The notes below the pieces were generated by a model. That model saw only the letters and a list, made by a program, of their open reading frames with translations, was not told the DNA's origin and made no database searches. This document shows, one piece after another, positions 23,581 through 31,758 of a DNA stretch of 44,671 nucleotides. How positions within the stretch are numbered: position 1 is the first letter of the stretch; every line of letters starts with the position of its first letter. The stretch is from a virus. The stretch is from positions 1 through 44,671 of the IMG/VR virus record IMGVR_UViG_3300005607_000006, one strand, 5' to 3'. Position numbers and translations under genes: made by a program.

Positions 23581-24050
23581 CTATTCTTTCTCAACGGCAT
23601 TCTCCGCTTTCTCTTTTGCCTCTTCTATCGTTCTCGCGAGTTCAGATGCCCAAAAGAGGATTTCCTCTACTGGTAACGTCATTAATTCGTTGTATGAGAA
23701 TCCGTTCGATGCGAGGGCAAGGATGATGTCTGGGAAACTTGCGGGGAGAGCAACAAAAAATCCGATAACACCAGTATGTCCTCTAAGTACATCTTACCGA
23801 CTTCCTCATAAGTTACTCGCTTTCCATCTATCTCGGCGACAACCGCGATAAGAGCCATATTGACGCAGAATTGCATCGTGCGCTCCGATGCAGGCATCAT
23901 CATAAAAGCAATCTTCGCATCGTCTCCTATAGGCTTTCTCAAAATCCTTGCACGGCCTCCTGAAGGAAGCTTAATCTCATCGGATATACCGGGCTTTGAA
24001 GCCTGATGAGGCTGCTGTTTCTGTGAAGTTTCTTTCTTTCCGTCTTCCAA
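23581..24050 (-). CDS. tail assembly chaperone gpE+E', -1 frameshift product
   Basis: Joined reading: 24050 down to 23754, then from 23754 in the -1 frame down to 23581. It gives 156 residues: 99 before the slip, then 57 more that begin VALPASFPD and end EKAENAVEKE. The extension has the usual ELMTLPVEEILFWASELAR type of sequence. In P2 and lambda both the short and the extended chaperone are needed for tail assembly. The extension has no start of its own close to its beginning, which supports slippage. Confidence 0.75.
23682..24050 (-). CDS. tail assembly chaperone gpE
   Basis: A 122-residue protein from a TTG start with a GGGGG purine run upstream. Residues about 20-100 resemble the Mu gp41/P2 gpE tail chaperone family (MQFCVNMALIAVVAEIDG...VTYEEVGKMYLEDILVLSD). 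It lies between the tube and tape measure genes, as in all contractile and lambda-like tails. The last 23 residues (after the slippery site) are low-complexity Ser/Thr-rich, as expected for the unused 0-frame end of a frameshifting gene. Confidence 0.8.
   Translation of the reverse strand: MEDGKKETSQKQQPHQASKPGISDEIKLPSGGRARILRKPIGDDAKIAFMMMPASERTMQFCVNMALIAVVAEIDGKRVTYEEVGKMYLEDILVLSDFLLLSPQVSQTSSLPSHRTDSHTTN
23754..23760 (-). promoter_or_regulatory. -1 ribosomal frameshift slippery heptamer
   Basis: On the minus strand this is T-TTT-TTG, correctly phased with the gpE frame (codons GAT TTT TTG), as required for simultaneous -1 slippage. The same heptamer type is reported for the P2 E/E' genes. 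It leads from gpE into a 57-codon extension. Confidence 0.8.
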
Positions 24051-24141
24051 TGTTTCCCCCTGTTTTCAGGTATTGGGTGTTAATCCCGAATCCCTAATAC
24101 CTAACCCCTGGTTTTTCCTGAGACCTAACACCCGAGACCTA
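24051..24141. other. repeat-rich spacer between tube and chaperone genes
   Basis: No gene is seen. The inverted repeat GGGTGTTA at 24075-24082 and TAACACCC at 24126-24133 encloses imperfect direct repeats of CCTAATACC/CCTAACCCC/CCTAACACC type. It resembles a REP-like or small mobile repeat from a chromosome. No T-tract typical of a terminator was seen. Confidence 0.6.
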
Positions 24142-24657
24142 TCACATTCCCAAAATACTTCTCACTTCAGCATAGACATCGCCTTGGGCCGTGTTCCAAA
24201 TATTATTGAGAAGGTCAATCTCATAGACAGTTTCTCCGTCTATCTCACACTTACAATAATTCACTGCAAAAGACATATCAGGCATCCCCTCTCCCTTTTT
24301 GGTTGTGGCCGGGGCTATCTCCTTGCAGAGCGCCCGTACGGTATACGCGACTTGCTCATATCCCACAACAGAGCCATCCTGCCATACCTGTTGCGCCACA
24401 ATGAATGTGAGCATTACGGACGTGAAAGGATCAATATTGTCGAAAGCCCCTTTAATGTAGGCAGCCCATTTAACCTTGCATTCCATCTTCTCCACGCCGT
24501 CGGTAAGCTCCACCGGGCCTATGCTTGCAAGGGTTTGAAAGTCTACGGTGTGGTGACTAACCTTGGGAGGATCGAACTCAAGAGCCTTCCCAACGTAGTT
24601 AGTGCCGTTCAAATACACATTTGCATCTAGTATTTTAGAGATTTGCCTTCCTGCCAT
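24142..24657 (-). CDS. FII: major tail tube protein
   Basis: A 171-residue protein of the P2 gpFII tube family. The typical N-terminus ISKILDANVYLNGTNYVGKA and the ELTDGVEKMECKVKW segment (about 52-66) are present. The length equals P2 gpFII (about 172). It forms the inner tube of the contractile tail. It has a GGGAGGGAA ribosome site and follows the sheath gene. Confidence 0.9.
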   Translation of the reverse strand: MAGRQISKILDANVYLNGTNYVGKALEFDPPKVSHHTVDFQTLASIGPVELTDGVEKMECKVKWAAYIKGAFDNIDPFTSVMLTFIVAQQVWQDGSVVGYEQVAYTVRALCKEIAPATTKKGEGMPDMSFAVNYCKCEIDGETVYEIDLLNNIWNTAQGDVYAEVRSILGM

Positions 24658-24680
24658 GTTTGTTCCCTCCCAAAACTTGA

Positions 24681-25997
24681 TTAACTAAAGAGCTGTGCTA
24701 AAGGAGCGATATCAAGCACTGTAAGTTCTGTGATTCTTTCCGCAGGCGGCGTAGGCGTGATGGTAAGCCTCATCGTGACGTGCCCCTGAATGACCTGTTC
24801 CGATGGATTATCTGTTGCTGTGAAATCCGCCTTGCCATAGTTGATAATTCCCGCGCCTACAAGCCCATTTAAATACGCCTGCACATCGCCTTTAAATAGC
24901 GTGAAAAAAATTTTATTTATCGGGCGGTCCAGCATAGAGAGATTTCCCTGCTCGATTGAATCCTCTATCGTGTCAAATTGCTGCCTAATTGCATAGAAGA
25001 GCCAAGGGGAAACGGTAGAAACGCTTCTATCGCCCCATACGCGGAAGCCCTGAGCGTTTATAATCGTTGTGATATTCTGAGAATTAAGGTAATTTGCCTC
25101 CGAGTCTTGAGAATGAAATGTGATGTATGGGATTGGTCTTTCAAGTCCAGTGATTCCTAGTATAACCTGATTTGACGTAGACCAGTTAAATCCTTTCGTA
25201 TTAATCGTTCTCGACATCACCCCGGCTACCCAAGGCGAGGCTGGCATAATTTCCTCAGTTTCCGATACCAGGTTCTCGTACCGGACCTGCGGGTACGCAA
25301 GAATCATACGCTGATTATCAAACTCCCCGGCATAACCAATAATGTCCGTATCCTTCCATCCAAGCTGCGAATCGGCGATTACCCTTGCCCTGAGAGACGA
25401 GGCAACGGCAAGAAGGGCATCGGCTACAGTCTTTGACGAAGAGTATCCAGGAGCTATGAGAATCTTAGGGGCCACACCGTAGAGCGAGCTTGCATCAAGA
25501 AGCGCCTTGATACCGGTTTTATTACCGTTTCCATCCACCCCACCTACAATATCAGAATCGCCAATGTCGGAGGGGCTTGGAGGGCTGCTTATAGAACCGT
25601 CATAGACATTGACAACGATAACCATTCCCACTCCATCACCTTGAGCGAATATGGCGTTTAACGCATCTGGAATAGTAAAACCTGGTGTAGAAGGTCCGAA
25701 TGTAGTGTCATCACCGTTTAGTACGAGGTATGGAGTGTTGACCGGCCCCTGAGGAGCGGTTCCCACAAGACCTATAATTGAGGCGTCAATTGTCTGTATG
25801 CCCTGGAATGTAGTGGACTCGATAAACTCAAAGCCGTGAAGGAAATCCAGACCCGCTCCGAGCTTACCCGTGCCAGCCTTAGCCACCTTCTCAAGACGTT
25901 TTTTAGCAAAGAGCAGAGTCCTCTGCTTTGCCCTTGATAGAGCCTTGAGATTTATCACCGGCTTTCTGTATTTAACCTGCGAAGATAATTCAATCAT
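24681..25997 (-). CDS. FI: tail sheath protein
   Basis: A 438-residue protein of the contractile tail sheath family (P2 gpFI-like). Residues 45-100 hold GFEFIESTTFQGIQTIDASIIGLVGTAP-type sequence (a typical beta-strand start). The conserved C-terminal half contains GFRVWGDRSVSTVSPWLFYAIR (about 320-341) and a final NPSEQVIQGHVTMRLTITPTPPAERITEL. It has an AGGGAGG ribosome site. It encloses the tube and contracts on infection. Confidence 0.92.
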   Translation of the reverse strand: MIELSSQVKYRKPVINLKALSRAKQRTLLFAKKRLEKVAKAGTGKLGAGLDFLHGFEFIESTTFQGIQTIDASIIGLVGTAPQGPVNTPYLVLNGDDTTFGPSTPGFTIPDALNAIFAQGDGVGMVIVVNVYDGSISSPPSPSDIGDSDIVGGVDGNGNKTGIKALLDASSLYGVAPKILIAPGYSSSKTVADALLAVASSLRARVIADSQLGWKDTDIIGYAGEFDNQRMILAYPQVRYENLVSETEEIMPASPWVAGVMSRTINTKGFNWSTSNQVILGITGLERPIPYITFHSQDSEANYLNSQNITTIINAQGFRVWGDRSVSTVSPWLFYAIRQQFDTIEDSIEQGNLSMLDRPINKIFFTLFKGDVQAYLNGLVGAGIINYGKADFTATDNPSEQVIQGHVTMRLTITPTPPAERITELTVLDIAPLAQLFS

Positions 25998-26015
25998 GAT
26001 TGGCCTCCCTATATT

Positions 26016-26294
26016 CTATATGCTTTCTACTTCTTGCAACTCTCCTCTTTCGATCATTCTCCTAACCTGCGGAGCATTCACTGGAAGAGGATACACATAT
26101 GGCTTCCTATGAGATGTGACAGGAAACATCTCATAGTTTTGCCCTCCCCATGAAAAGTGAGTAACAGTTCGTCCCATGTAAGCATATCGACGGATGTATG
26201 GGCTCAGTAAGTCGCTATCTTCTGTGATCCGTGGAGCATATGACTCTTCCTTCTGTGCCTCTTCTAAGTCTTCACCCTTTTTTTTCTTTGCCAT
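26016..26294 (-). CDS. small protein between connector and sheath genes
   Basis: A 92-residue protein with a highly basic N-terminus (MAKKKKGEDLEE) and a C-terminal half with Tyr, Pro and Arg (YIRRYAYMGRTVTHFSWGG). The ATG at 26294 has GGAGAAGG directly upstream. Mu-like phages carry a similar small gene beside the sheath gene. The function is unknown. Confidence 0.65.
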   Translation of the reverse strand: MAKKKKGEDLEEAQKEESYAPRITEDSDLLSPYIRRYAYMGRTVTHFSWGGQNYEMFPVTSHRKPYVYPLPVNAPQVRRMIERGELQEVESI

Positions 26295-26303
26295 CACCTT
26301 CTC

Positions 26304-26909
26304 CTAAACTTGATTGATATTTGAGGCCTCTTCGTTAAACCCAAGTGGCAACCCATACCTTCCAGTCTCCGTCTCCAGGTCGAAGTAACGGAAATAAATC
26401 TGTCCCTCATAAACTTCTGTATATGAGAAATCGAAAGCCGCCTCTTTTGCCACGTCTGGATTTATGCGGTTGTTAATTAACTCTTGAGATTTGCCCGCAA
26501 GCCTCACCACCAGAGCACCGTCCCAATGAAGGTCAGCAAGGTCTGGAAAAGAGAATCCCATGTCTACTGGACTCTCATCTGAACGGAAATATGTGGCAAT
26601 CTGAAAAGAGAGATCATAGATAATCGTCTTTATCGCATTCTCATTCCCCTCAACATATAGCATTGCGTCAAGCGGAACATACACATCAATCCATCTGCCC
26701 TTGTATGTTTTCCCGTCAAAGGTTCTATCTGCCCAGTTCTGCTCCTCTTTTACCTCGATACCATGAGAGCGAATGGAAAGTTTGAGATAAGGGTTTTGTG
26801 GAATTATAAGAGTCGGGTCTACTATGCAGGAAAACTCAGACTGCGGCATCATAGCCTGAATGTCAGATTCGAGCTTTTCTGCAAGGGCGGAGAGCATTTC
26901 GTAAATCAC
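26304..26909 (-). CDS. head-tail connector or tail terminator-like protein
   Basis: A 201-residue protein starting GTG at 26909, chosen because the conserved promoter-like motif lies exactly 34 nt upstream. The N-terminal helix (LSALAEKLESDIQAMM) and the central beta-rich region (ETRPYLKLSIRS-like segment, DVYVPLDAMLYV) resemble tail completion/terminator proteins of contractile phages. It opens the tail block before the sheath. No specific family was confirmed. Confidence 0.65.
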   Translation of the reverse strand: MIYEMLSALAEKLESDIQAMMPQSEFSCIVDPTLIIPQNPYLKLSIRSHGIEVKEEQNWADRTFDGKTYKGRWIDVYVPLDAMLYVEGNENAIKTIIYDLSFQIATYFRSDESPVDMGFSFPDLADLHWDGALVVRLAGKSQELINNRINPDVAKEAAFDFSYTEVYEGQIYFRYFDLETETGRYGLPLGFNEEASNINQV

Positions 26910-26942
26910 GATGAAGAGAATAGAGAAGGAAAAGAAAAGGCT

Positions 26943-26958
26943 TGCAAATATTTATAAA
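26943..26958 (-). promoter_or_regulatory. late-promoter-like motif upstream of tail block
   Basis: On the minus strand the sequence is TTTATAAATATTTGCA, with 34 nt from the final C of TTTGC to the GTG start at 26909. The pyrimidine-rich leader (CTTCTCTATTCTCTTC) closely matches that of the protease/scaffold gene (CTCTCTATCCTCTTC). No ribosome site is seen. Confidence 0.7.
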
Positions 26959-26990
26959 AGGAGTAGAATATCGACATAAGGGGAGGCGCA

Positions 26991-27623
26991 TTAGCTCTTC
27001 TCAATGTGCCTTCCTGTCATATCAGCAATAACTTTGCGGTCAATATCATCCACATAGAAGACATTACGTGGCTGAAGTGTAATGGATGCCTTTCTAATAA
27101 ACAGCACTTTCACCTTCCTATTTAATCCAAACTGTCTCTTTGCGCCTGACGGATCCCCCATTATTGCCCCATCGGTGAAAAATATCTTCCATCCCATGCT
27201 CTTGAAATAGTCCAGGGTTTTCCGCACGCTTCCACCGTTGGCATCGGTAATATGCTTAATTTGAGCATTAGCGGGGAATGCAAGCTTCTTTGCGCTCTGA
27301 GGCTTTATCTTACCGCCTGTCATTAGCAATTCTAAGAATTTCCCTCGTTTGCTTCCTATTACCGTCGTCCTATCATTATCTGTTTCCTTATGAGTGATCG
27401 AGGCAATAAACTGTCCGCTATCCTGCAATGGTTTATTCCCTTTCTTTGTCGCAATAGTAGCAGGGGAGTTCGGGGCAAATTTCCCTTCGCGGATTTTCCT
27501 CTGCGTTGAGCTAACCATATATGCGCCGATTTGTTTCATCAAGGGCGCAGTATTCTGAAGGGATATAAGCTTTTCCCGGAGCGTTGGAATTTCATTTCTG
27601 AGAACTGCAAATTTTATAATCAT
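26991..27623 (-). CDS. virion morphogenesis protein (gpS/gpG family)
   Basis: A 210-residue protein of the phage virion morphogenesis family (P2 gpS, Mu gpG), which completes the tail and allows head joining. The ATG at 27623 has AAGGA upstream; a longer reading gains 16 residues without support. The family region TQRKIREGKFAPNSPATIATKKG lies near residues 41-63, and LQDSGQFIASI near 66. The protein is longer than P2 gpS (150) and has a basic C-terminal half. Confidence 0.8.
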   Translation of the reverse strand: MIIKFAVLRNEIPTLREKLISLQNTAPLMKQIGAYMVSSTQRKIREGKFAPNSPATIATKKGNKPLQDSGQFIASITHKETDNDRTTVIGSKRGKFLELLMTGGKIKPQSAKKLAFPANAQIKHITDANGGSVRKTLDYFKSMGWKIFFTDGAIMGDPSGAKRQFGLNRKVKVLFIRKASITLQPRNVFYVDDIDRKVIADMTGRHIEKS

Positions 27624-27779
27624 CAGCTTCCTTAAATCGACATTGGGTACGGATTTAAGGAGGTGGATCATCTCTTCTTTTGTGTTTTTTGCATATCTTA
27701 TTCCATCTGCTGGCAGATCGCCTCACGTATAGCAAGCAAAGCACGCTTATCCAGCGAGCTGGTCTGTGATGGTATCCAT

Positions 27780-29402
27780 CTAAAAACTGATAGATCCAAG
27801 CGCCCTCCTCCAGAGATACGAAATAAACATATCCGATTTTAATAACCCTTCCTCATCCATATCAACTATGATTTTAGTTGCTTCACGGCTTCGGAATGTG
27901 TTATTCGACAACATGAAGCAATAGGAATTGAGATTAAAGAGTTTCTCGTGCTCCTCTTCCGTCCGCCTGATTGCGAATTTCTCGCTCTCGTGCCACCCCA
28001 CCGGCATTATGGTCTCAGTGGGCAGGAGATGGTATTTCCCTGCATTTTGCTCAATAGCAATATTCATGGGAATGGACGCAAGGTCTAGCCATTCGAGTTT
28101 CTTGCGAGACCTGAGTTTGTCACAAACCATTTGATAATGAGTATTTATGACAGTGCCGCCGGGAACGGATGCCATCAAATTGCAGCTCATATAAGCCTGA
28201 GGCTCCCTGTATCCCACAAACCCATGATTCTCCGCAAGTTGTAGTATTGGAGAAAGTCCTTTCATCACAATACAGTCCGCATCAATGTAGAGTCCACCAT
28301 AATACTTTAGAAGGTAGGCGCGAATAAAATCCGATTTATGGTTCATTGCAAGAGAATCAATTGGAATATCGCGGTCATGCCTCCATAGCAAATCAAATGA
28401 CCTTCTGTCAAGGAGTCGCACATTATTATTATGGGCGTGGATGGTTTTGATGCAAAGCTTGATGTATGCAGGCATCAGTCCTTCCCAATAGAGCCAGATT
28501 TTAGGAGACATAGAGTACTTCTCATTGTCTGACACCTTAGCGATCTCAGCTCTGGCCACCTCCTGAGTGTGTCGGACGGCGCTATCCTCTTCATAATTAT
28601 TTCCCCTCTCCCTGATAAGCGATCTGAGAGGATCTTTGATTGTTCGTGGAACTGGATGAAGCCAGAAGACATCAGGACGCCTGAAGGCTGTTGCCATTTC
28701 TTCGGCCGTATATCCGGCCCGGTATCTTACATAATCATATGAGCACGGGCTATGAAGATATTTGAGGCCGGAAAGCGCGATAAGGGTAGGGAGCACAATT
28801 TCTTCCGTCGCCCAAATTTTGGATTTGGACATAATTTCTTGAAGCTGGCCATCCTTGAACATTTCAATGAGAACCTTTACGCCATCTTTACTGAAAATAG
28901 TGCTTGGCCAATATGCCCATGAGACAAACTTGCGCTCGCCATCCTTGAATCTCTTTAAAAAGGGCCTCCATAATTCTATTTCTTTTCTTGCATTCGTAAC
29001 GGGAGAGACGATAGAATCAATGGGCTGGGTGCCTGAATAGTTCCCCAGCATCCCAACATCTATTTTATCTGAGAGGAAATTCTCTATATACATTACATAC
29101 CCAGAGCGGATGAAGAGCTGGTCCGAGTCCACGATGGTCAGCGTATCGAATTCAATATTATCAAGTGCAAATTGCATTGAATCAAGGGCAAACTTATGAA
29201 GGGTTCCCCACTTCTGCGGATGCGGATGCGGATGCATGATTATCCCATCATCGGCAAAGGGGAGATTAACCACGCTTACATCATTAGAGCCCCGGTAGAG
29301 AAGAATCGCCGAAGCCGGGTCATAGTATCTAAGATTGCGCGCGAGGTCAGCAACGCAATCTGCCGCTTCGTGAACTAACACGCAGTGAATATTTCGTAGC
29401 AA
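27780..29402 (-). CDS. two-domain glycosyltransferase
   Basis: A 540-residue protein with two parts. The N-terminal half (about 1-290) has a nucleotide-sugar-type fold with a D-x-D at residues 92-94 (TIVDSDQLF). The C-terminal half (about 300-540) matches Caps_synth/Gly_transf_sug glycosyltransferases: PKIWLYWEGLMPAYIKLC and MNHKSDFIRAYLLKYYGG followed by the metal-binding DAD (IDADCIV). It begins inside the end of the GT2 gene and has the same direction. Likely substrates are phage proteins or host surface sugars; which is not known. Confidence 0.8.
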   Translation of the reverse strand: MLRNIHCVLVHEAADCVADLARNLRYYDPASAILLYRGSNDVSVVNLPFADDGIIMHPHPHPQKWGTLHKFALDSMQFALDNIEFDTLTIVDSDQLFIRSGYVMYIENFLSDKIDVGMLGNYSGTQPIDSIVSPVTNARKEIELWRPFLKRFKDGERKFVSWAYWPSTIFSKDGVKVLIEMFKDGQLQEIMSKSKIWATEEIVLPTLIALSGLKYLHSPCSYDYVRYRAGYTAEEMATAFRRPDVFWLHPVPRTIKDPLRSLIRERGNNYEEDSAVRHTQEVARAEIAKVSDNEKYSMSPKIWLYWEGLMPAYIKLCIKTIHAHNNNVRLLDRRSFDLLWRHDRDIPIDSLAMNHKSDFIRAYLLKYYGGLYIDADCIVMKGLSPILQLAENHGFVGYREPQAYMSCNLMASVPGGTVINTHYQMVCDKLRSRKKLEWLDLASIPMNIAIEQNAGKYHLLPTETIMPVGWHESEKFAIRRTEEEHEKLFNLNSYCFMLSNNTFRSREATKIIVDMDEEGLLKSDMFISYLWRRALGSISF

Positions 29403-30064
29403 CTGAAATCCTCTCCCATAATCTTTTTTGTCTCGTCAATCGGAATTGCCTTCCACCATGGACCATTCACCTTCTTTGCATTGCTGTTTGAGCTGTGAAT
29501 CATGTGGACGGCAAAGGCGGGGTTCTCTAATATCTTGATTCTCTCTAGCGGAATCCCCCATACAAATAATGCATCCATACCGACATCTATATTCTTGAAG
29601 CGATGGCCTTCCCAGAGCGATTTCCTATAGCATAGCGAGCTGCCTGAGAGCCAGAGCCTCTGCGTATCTGGATAGACGTATTGATAAGCCCCTCCGGTAC
29701 GCAGATCATAGTAATAGAGCCTATTAATTCCGCAGATGCCTTTATTCTTTTCTCTCAATGCTTCTACCTGATATGAAAGGCGCCAAGGAGCATACCAATC
29801 ATCATCATCAAAGTGGGCAATTATTTCGCCGTTTGCATATGCGCATCCTAAATTCAGCTTTACTCCAAGGGAGATTTTCCTATTAAAATAATAAAACTGT
29901 ATACAGTCATCGGACGGGATTAAATCGCGGACGCAATCAGAGCCATCGTCAATGATTATTAATTCTTTATTCGGATAGGTTTGAGAAAAAAAATATTTAA
30001 GCGCCAAGGGGATGAATCGCCTTCTATTAAAAGTTGGCATAAGACAGGAGACGAGAGGGTACAT
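29375..30064 (-). CDS. GT2-family glycosyltransferase
   Basis: A 229-residue protein of glycosyltransferase family 2 (GT-A fold). The N-terminal VSCLMPTFNRRRFIPLALKY is typical, as are Asp40 in IIIDDGSD (donor binding) and the metal-binding Asp run HFDDDDW at residues 85-90. It has no membrane segments and is short for the family. It overlaps the next glycosyltransferase gene by 28 nt, so they are co-expressed. It lies between a head connector gene and gpS, which is unusual for a phage. Confidence 0.85.
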   Translation of the reverse strand: MYPLVSCLMPTFNRRRFIPLALKYFFSQTYPNKELIIIDDGSDCVRDLIPSDDCIQFYYFNRKISLGVKLNLGCAYANGEIIAHFDDDDWYAPWRLSYQVEALREKNKGICGINRLYYYDLRTGGAYQYVYPDTQRLWLSGSSLCYRKSLWEGHRFKNIDVGMDALFVWGIPLERIKILENPAFAVHMIHSSNSNAKKVNGPWWKAIPIDETKKIMGEDFSCYEIFTAC

Positions 30065-30070
30065 TAGCGA

Positions 30071-30568
30071 TTACCATGGCCAAAACCAATCATCTTCCGG
30101 GAAGCCCGTCACACCGCCCCTTGCAATGAAAATATAGGGATTCTCATTGAAGTTATGCCAGCTTTGACTGCCCTGTATTACGCTGGCGACAGAACTGACC
30201 TTCTCCTCAACCTTTTCTTCCGCGCCTTCACCTGATACTCCACCCTCAAGCATAGCGCGGAGCGAATCAATCGCATCCTCTCTATTTGCTGCAACCTTCT
30301 CGCCCTGGTCCATATGGTCGAATAAATACCATTTCGTAAGCGGAATAAGCACGGAGGTCTTGAGGTCATCCACCCATTTTGTTACGGCATCGGGATTGTT
30401 CTGAATCGCAGGAGGATATGGATAGGCTCCATATTTTGTGAGACGGATTCTCACATACTTCTCGGCTTTGTCTATCGCTGTGTCTTTATAATTTTCATAA
30501 TCGAGATTCGTTTTCCACCATGACGAGATTTCATCGTCCATATCTACCGCATTTAACCATTCACCCAT
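30071..30568 (-). CDS. head-tail connector-like protein
   Basis: A 165-residue protein; the ATG at 30568 has GGAGAAA upstream. The all-helical N-terminal half (EISSWWKTNLDYENYKDTAI) and the Ala/Glu-rich middle are like DUF1320/Gp36-type head-tail adaptors, usually encoded after the capsid gene of Mu-like phages. The C-terminus is Trp/Phe-rich (DDWFWPW). It comes after a terminator-like hairpin. Function is inferred mainly from position. Confidence 0.6.
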   Translation of the reverse strand: MGEWLNAVDMDDEISSWWKTNLDYENYKDTAIDKAEKYVRIRLTKYGAYPYPPAIQNNPDAVTKWVDDLKTSVLIPLTKWYLFDHMDQGEKVAANREDAIDSLRAMLEGGVSGEGAEEKVEEKVSSVASVIQGSQSWHNFNENPYIFIARGGVTGFPEDDWFWPW

Positions 30569-30596
30569 TTTATTTCTCCAACTTGTTATTAGCATC

Positions 30597-30638
30597 AAAA
30601 AGGGCAGCGAGACAAGGAGGTCAAATCGCGCTGCCCTT
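30597..30638 (-). terminator. rho-independent terminator after the capsid gene
   Basis: The stem GGGCAGCG / CGCTGCCC at 30602-30609 and 30629-30636 (two extra A-T pairs) has a loop of 19 nt and is followed, on the minus strand, by TTTTT. It could lower expression of the connector and later genes compared with the capsid gene. Confidence 0.7.
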
Positions 30639-30678
30639 CCTTCTTAAAGGAGGAGTATGAGGATACCCGGTTGCAATT

Positions 30679-31716
30679 TTATGGCGGGCTTGTAGGAGCC
30701 GTGACTATGGCGTTACAAACAGCGCCCGGAATGGAGATGGGAAGAGGCTTTGATTTAGAAATGAGCTTAAGCCCAGAGGGATCATCTTGGAGAATTGAAT
30801 TTGTCCAGAATGGAAGAGGCTCTGGGCCAGCCTTGAGGTCGTCAATCATGCAATAATATAACCACCAAGGGGCATCCTGAGCAATTACGGTTATCCCGTT
30901 TGAAGGAATCGCATCAACCCATGTGTTACTAAAATAGTCCCAATACCGCGCGACAACATACTCAAGAAAATAGCCGCCAATTCTGATACCGTTTTCGGTT
31001 ATTGATCCGGTCACAATCACTTCGCCGCTTGCTCCCATTGTGCTGAAAATCGGGGTGAGTTTATCTACAAGCGCTGTATACGTTTCTGATCCTATGTAAT
31101 ATTTAAACATATTCCCATACCCATTCTCGTATATGAGCCTTGTGATGGCTATGAGATCTTTGATGATATGGGAGAGTTTTGTATTTGGATCATCCCAGAG
31201 CGATGCAGGCTCAAAACTTAGAGGCCCTAGTGCACCATCGTTCGTAAAATCCACGACGTAGTGGTCATAGCCGCCTTCCACCTTCAAGGCATAATCAATC
31301 TTGCCGGTAATCGCCTGTGTGCAGAGGGCTTCGGTTGTTCTCTGAGTCGCATAAAGCATCTCCTGGAGTTTCTGGTCGCGCCACATCTCTAGCCGTATGC
31401 CGGTGAGGGACTGAAGGTCGGCAAGGTCTTTGCCCTGTATAAAATCCGAGAGGTCTATTCCGCGCGGCTCGATAAATGAGATGTCGCGCCTCCCCTGCAC
31501 TAGAGGCAGAGCCGGCGCACCACGTTCAACAAGAGGCATATTTTTAAAGAGTTTCTTCCAGATGTCCGCGCCTACAAAGGCAAATGGATGATTTACTCTT
31601 CTTGCGGGCGGATATATCTTATCCATTATGGGCGTGATAAGAGGCGGAATATTCTGAATTCTTGGCCCTACCGTTTCCCAGTTGAAAAACCGGCTTAGAT
31701 CAATTTGCCATGCCAT
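30679..31716 (-). CDS. major capsid protein, lambda gpE family
   Basis: A 345-residue capsid protein of the Phage_cap_E family (HK97 fold). A DISFIEPRGIDLSDFIQGKD-like region lies near residues 78-97, and the C-terminal half contains TENGIRIGGYFLEYV and WDYFSNTWVDAIPSNGITVIA. The length equals lambda gpE (341). It is preceded by a D-type decoration protein and a protease, the lambda order. GGGGGTAAATAGAA upstream is a good ribosome site. Its first 12 codons and leader are duplicated 13.7 kb away. Confidence 0.9.
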   Translation of the reverse strand: MAWQIDLSRFFNWETVGPRIQNIPPLITPIMDKIYPPARRVNHPFAFVGADIWKKLFKNMPLVERGAPALPLVQGRRDISFIEPRGIDLSDFIQGKDLADLQSLTGIRLEMWRDQKLQEMLYATQRTTEALCTQAITGKIDYALKVEGGYDHYVVDFTNDGALGPLSFEPASLWDDPNTKLSHIIKDLIAITRLIYENGYGNMFKYYIGSETYTALVDKLTPIFSTMGASGEVIVTGSITENGIRIGGYFLEYVVARYWDYFSNTWVDAIPSNGITVIAQDAPWWLYYCMIDDLKAGPEPLPFWTNSILQDDPSGLKLISKSKPLPISIPGAVCNAIVTAPTSPP

Positions 31717-31758
31717 TTCTATTTACCCCCGTATTTTATTGTTGAATCTACAATCCTT
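31680..31758. repeat. 79-bp perfect repeat, capsid-leader copy
   Basis: Identical to 17967-18045. It covers the intergenic leader and first 12 codons of the capsid gene. This is probably the original location because the leader includes the ribosome site used here. Confidence 0.9.

Noticed and set aside
27698-27799. A 33-residue minus strand reading after the glycosyltransferase gene
   Set aside because: It has only a TTG start, no ribosome site and no recognised family. It may be a relic of a disrupted tail gene but cannot be supported.
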